A DNA stretch of 17,065 nucleotides, from the NCBI GenBank assembly GCA_900553965.1, contig USFX01000033.1, forward strand, positions 1 to 17,065. Direction: 5' to 3'. A program made the translations under genes and the position numbers. A model generated the notes under the pieces. It was not told where the DNA came from. It saw only the letters and a list, made by a program, of their open reading frames with translations, and ran no database searches. Origin of the DNA: an uncultured Prevotella sp. Its GTDB lineage: Bacteria > Bacteroidota > Bacteroidia > Bacteroidales > Bacteroidaceae. Positions within the stretch are counted from its first letter, which is position 1; each line of letters opens with the position of its first letter. Below, piece by piece: positions 16,093 to 17,065 of this stretch.

Positions 16093-17065
16093 ATGAATAA
16101 CAAGGATTTGAACAATAACGCAAAACAGAACGCAACAGACCCGGCAAACAATAGTAATAGCAGTAATAATAGTAGTAATAATAGTAGTAATGATAATATG
16201 AGTCAGCAGAAGCACTCCACTCCCCTCTCCCCTTGGAGAGGGGTCGGGGGTGAGGCCGGTAAGGCTCTTGGAGATGAGGCCGTTGTCGTCGGCCTCGGCG
16301 AAGCCCTTTGGGACGTGCTGCCCGACGGCAAGAAGCTTGGCGGAGCACCCGCGAACTTCGCCTATCACGTCGGACAGTTCGGTCTGAAGTCGGTGGCCGT
16401 AAGCGCCCTCGGCGAGGACCGGCTCGCCGAAGAGACCGTCGCCGCACTGGAGGAGAAGAAGCTCAGCTACGTCATGCCGCGCGTCCCCTACCCGACCGGC
16501 ACGGTTCAGGTTGCGCTCGACGACGACGGCGTGCCGACGTACGACATACGCGAGAACGTGGCGTGGGACAACATTCCGTTCACGCCGGAGATTGAAGATG
16601 TCGCCCACCGCTGCCGGGCCGTGTGCTTCGGCTCGCTGGCGCAGCGCAACGTCGTGTCGCGCAACACGATCAACCGCTTCCTTGACGCCACGCCGGACGA
16701 CTGCCTGAAGATATTCGACATCAATCTGCGCCAGAATTTCTACACCAAGGAGGTCATCCAGGAGTCTGTCCGCCGCTGCAACGTACTGAAGATAAACGAT
16801 GAGGAGCTCGTGCTCATCGGCCGGCTGTTCGGCTATCCGGGTCTTGACATCAGCAACAAGTGCTGGCTGATATTGGGCAAATACAACCTCGACATGCTCG
16901 TGCTGACCTGCGGCGTCGACACTCAGGACAACCGCCTCGAATACGAGGTAGTCGGTTGCCTTTATTGTGATGCATTTATGGACAAGTATCGTACTTTACG
17001 TGCCAGTAGTGAATTTTTTCTTGCAGAAAATGGAAGCTATTCCGGAGCGGTAGAACAAATTGTTC
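16093..17065 (+). CDS. PfkB-family fructokinase with repeat-derived N-terminal extension; 3' end missing or replaced
   Basis: The frame is open to the right edge. Fructokinase homology starts at residue 67 (GLGEALWDVLP), with GGAPANFAYHV, SALGEDRLAEE, YPTGTVQVALDDDG, KIFDINLRQNFY, LKINDEELVLIG and NKCWLILGKYNLDMLVLTCG. It would convert fructose to fructose phosphate in the cytoplasm, as the last step of the locus. Residues 1-66 are abnormal: an Asn/Ser-rich stretch (about 16-36), then PLSPWRGVGGEA (44-55) from a REP-like repeat. No in-frame start lies between the repeat and the kinase core, so translation must begin at 16093 or 16198 and read through the repeat. After about residue 275 the sequence leaves the kinase family, and the C-terminal GAGDSF motif with the catalytic base Asp is absent from the window. 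The last 50 or so residues are treated separately. Confidence 0.85.
   Translation, partial: MNNKDLNNNAKQNATDPANNSNSSNNSSNNSSNDNMSQQKHSTPLSPWRGVGGEAGKALGDEAVVVGLGEALWDVLPDGKKLGGAPANFAYHVGQFGLKSVAVSALGEDRLAEETVAALEEKKLSYVMPRVPYPTGTVQVALDDDGVPTYDIRENVAWDNIPFTPEIEDVAHRCRAVCFGSLAQRNVVSRNTINRFLDATPDDCLKIFDINLRQNFYTKEVIQESVRRCNVLKINDEELVLIGRLFGYPGLDISNKCWLILGKYNLDMLVLTCGVDTQDNRLEYEVVGCLYCDAFMDKYRTLRASSEFFLAENGSYSGAVEQIV
16162..16197 (+). repeat. 12-bp tandem repeat (AGTAATAATAGT) encoding Ser/Asn
   Basis: Two perfect 12-base units (16162-16173, 16174-16185) and a degenerate third (16186-16197) lie in an AAT/AGT-rich tract. It encodes alternating Ser-Asn residues in the extended N-terminus of the fructokinase. 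Because the unit is a multiple of three, copy-number change would keep the frame. An alternative ATG start follows directly at 16198. Confidence 0.7.
16220..16257. repeat. REP-like hairpin repeat, copy 2 (inverted), inside the fructokinase reading frame
   Basis: This 38-base unit is the reverse complement of the copy at 15973-16008, apart from a two-base insertion in the loop. It has CCCCTCTCC (16222-16230), loop CCTT, GGAGAGGGG (16235-16243), then TCGGGGGTGAGGCC. It is translated as PLSPWRGVGGEA. The two copies face each other across about 211 bases, which hold the permease stop, an AT-rich spacer and the first 42 codons of the kinase frame. Confidence 0.85.
16903..17065. other. Probable composite end: terminase GpA-like fragment, then unassigned AT-rich sequence
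   Basis: At about 16903-16917 the fructokinase frame passes through LTCGV and continues as DTQDNRLEYEVVG to 16956. LTCGVDTQDNRLEYEVVG resembles the nuclease-domain start of phage terminase large subunit GpA (LTAGVDVQDDRLEVEVVGW), where a Trp would come next; here the codon is TGC. From about 16959 composition drops to about 38% GC by hand count, and the peptide (CLYCDAFMDKYRT... FFLAENGSYSGAVEQIV) matches neither family. I cannot name this last piece on either strand. An assembly chimera at a contig end is the simplest reading. Confidence 0.65.

Noticed and set aside
16066..16608. Minus-strand frame of 180 codons over the fructokinase start
   Set aside because: It contains the translated repeat (LTPDPSPRGEG) and a low-complexity Ile/Thr tract from the reverse of the AAT/AGT repeat; the plus-strand kinase domain is the real gene.
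1..17065. CRISPR array, tRNA or rRNA genes, intact insertion sequence, integrase or attachment sites
   Set aside because: No regularly spaced repeats, no RNA gene structure and no transposase or recombinase frame could be found; the only dispersed repeats are the REP-like pair.

Overview
The window reads as one chromosomal fragment of a member of the Bacteroidales (phylum Bacteroidota). This rests on SusC/SusD pairs, lipoproteins with short MKK-type signals, promoter boxes of the Bacteroides form (TAnnTTTG), and a short YNIKGQR...NGKK C-terminal tail like those common in Prevotella and Muribaculaceae. The genus cannot be fixed by eye. Almost everything sits on the + strand, at high GC.

Layout: bases 1-1310 hold the 3' part of a ComM/YifB-type Mg-chelatase-like AAA+ ATPase, cut by the window edge. 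The rest, 1311 to about 16900, is a fructan polysaccharide utilization locus, most likely for levan. It contains a membrane sensor histidine kinase (1528-3432), a SusC TonB-dependent transporter (3796-6852), a SusD lipoprotein (6900-8588), a DUF4960/BT1761-like surface glycan-binding lipoprotein (8616-9788), a LamG-GH32 protein (9851-12217), a small DUF1573 protein overlapping it (12207-12821), a canonical secreted GH32 fructosidase/levanase (12965-14737), an MFS sugar permease (14815-16011) and a PfkB-family fructokinase (from 16093). The content matches the B. thetaiotaomicron levan locus (BT1754-BT1765), with differences in order and regulator.

Inferred working model: surface proteins bind and cut the fructan, SusC/D import oligosaccharides, the canonical GH32 releases fructose in the periplasm, the MFS permease carries it inward, and the fructokinase phosphorylates it. 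Two transcription units (susC to DUF1573, and GH32-permease-kinase) begin with the same promoter module. That module is a TGAA direct repeat 21 bp apart, followed at an identical distance by TAACTTTGC. It suggests one AraC-like activator, although none is encoded here and the sensor kinase lacks receiver and DNA-binding domains.

Most unusual points: (1) the shared promoter module with exact spacing; (2) the LamG-GH32 protein has Glu where GH32 enzymes have the nucleophile Asp; (3) a pair of inverted REP-like hairpin repeats is translated, one as the C-terminus of the permease and one inside the N-terminus of the fructokinase; (4) a 28-bp-stem hairpin lies upstream of susC; (5) at the right edge the fructokinase frame switches without a stop into a phage terminase-like peptide and then into AT-richer unknown sequence, most likely an assembly chimera but possibly a real junction.
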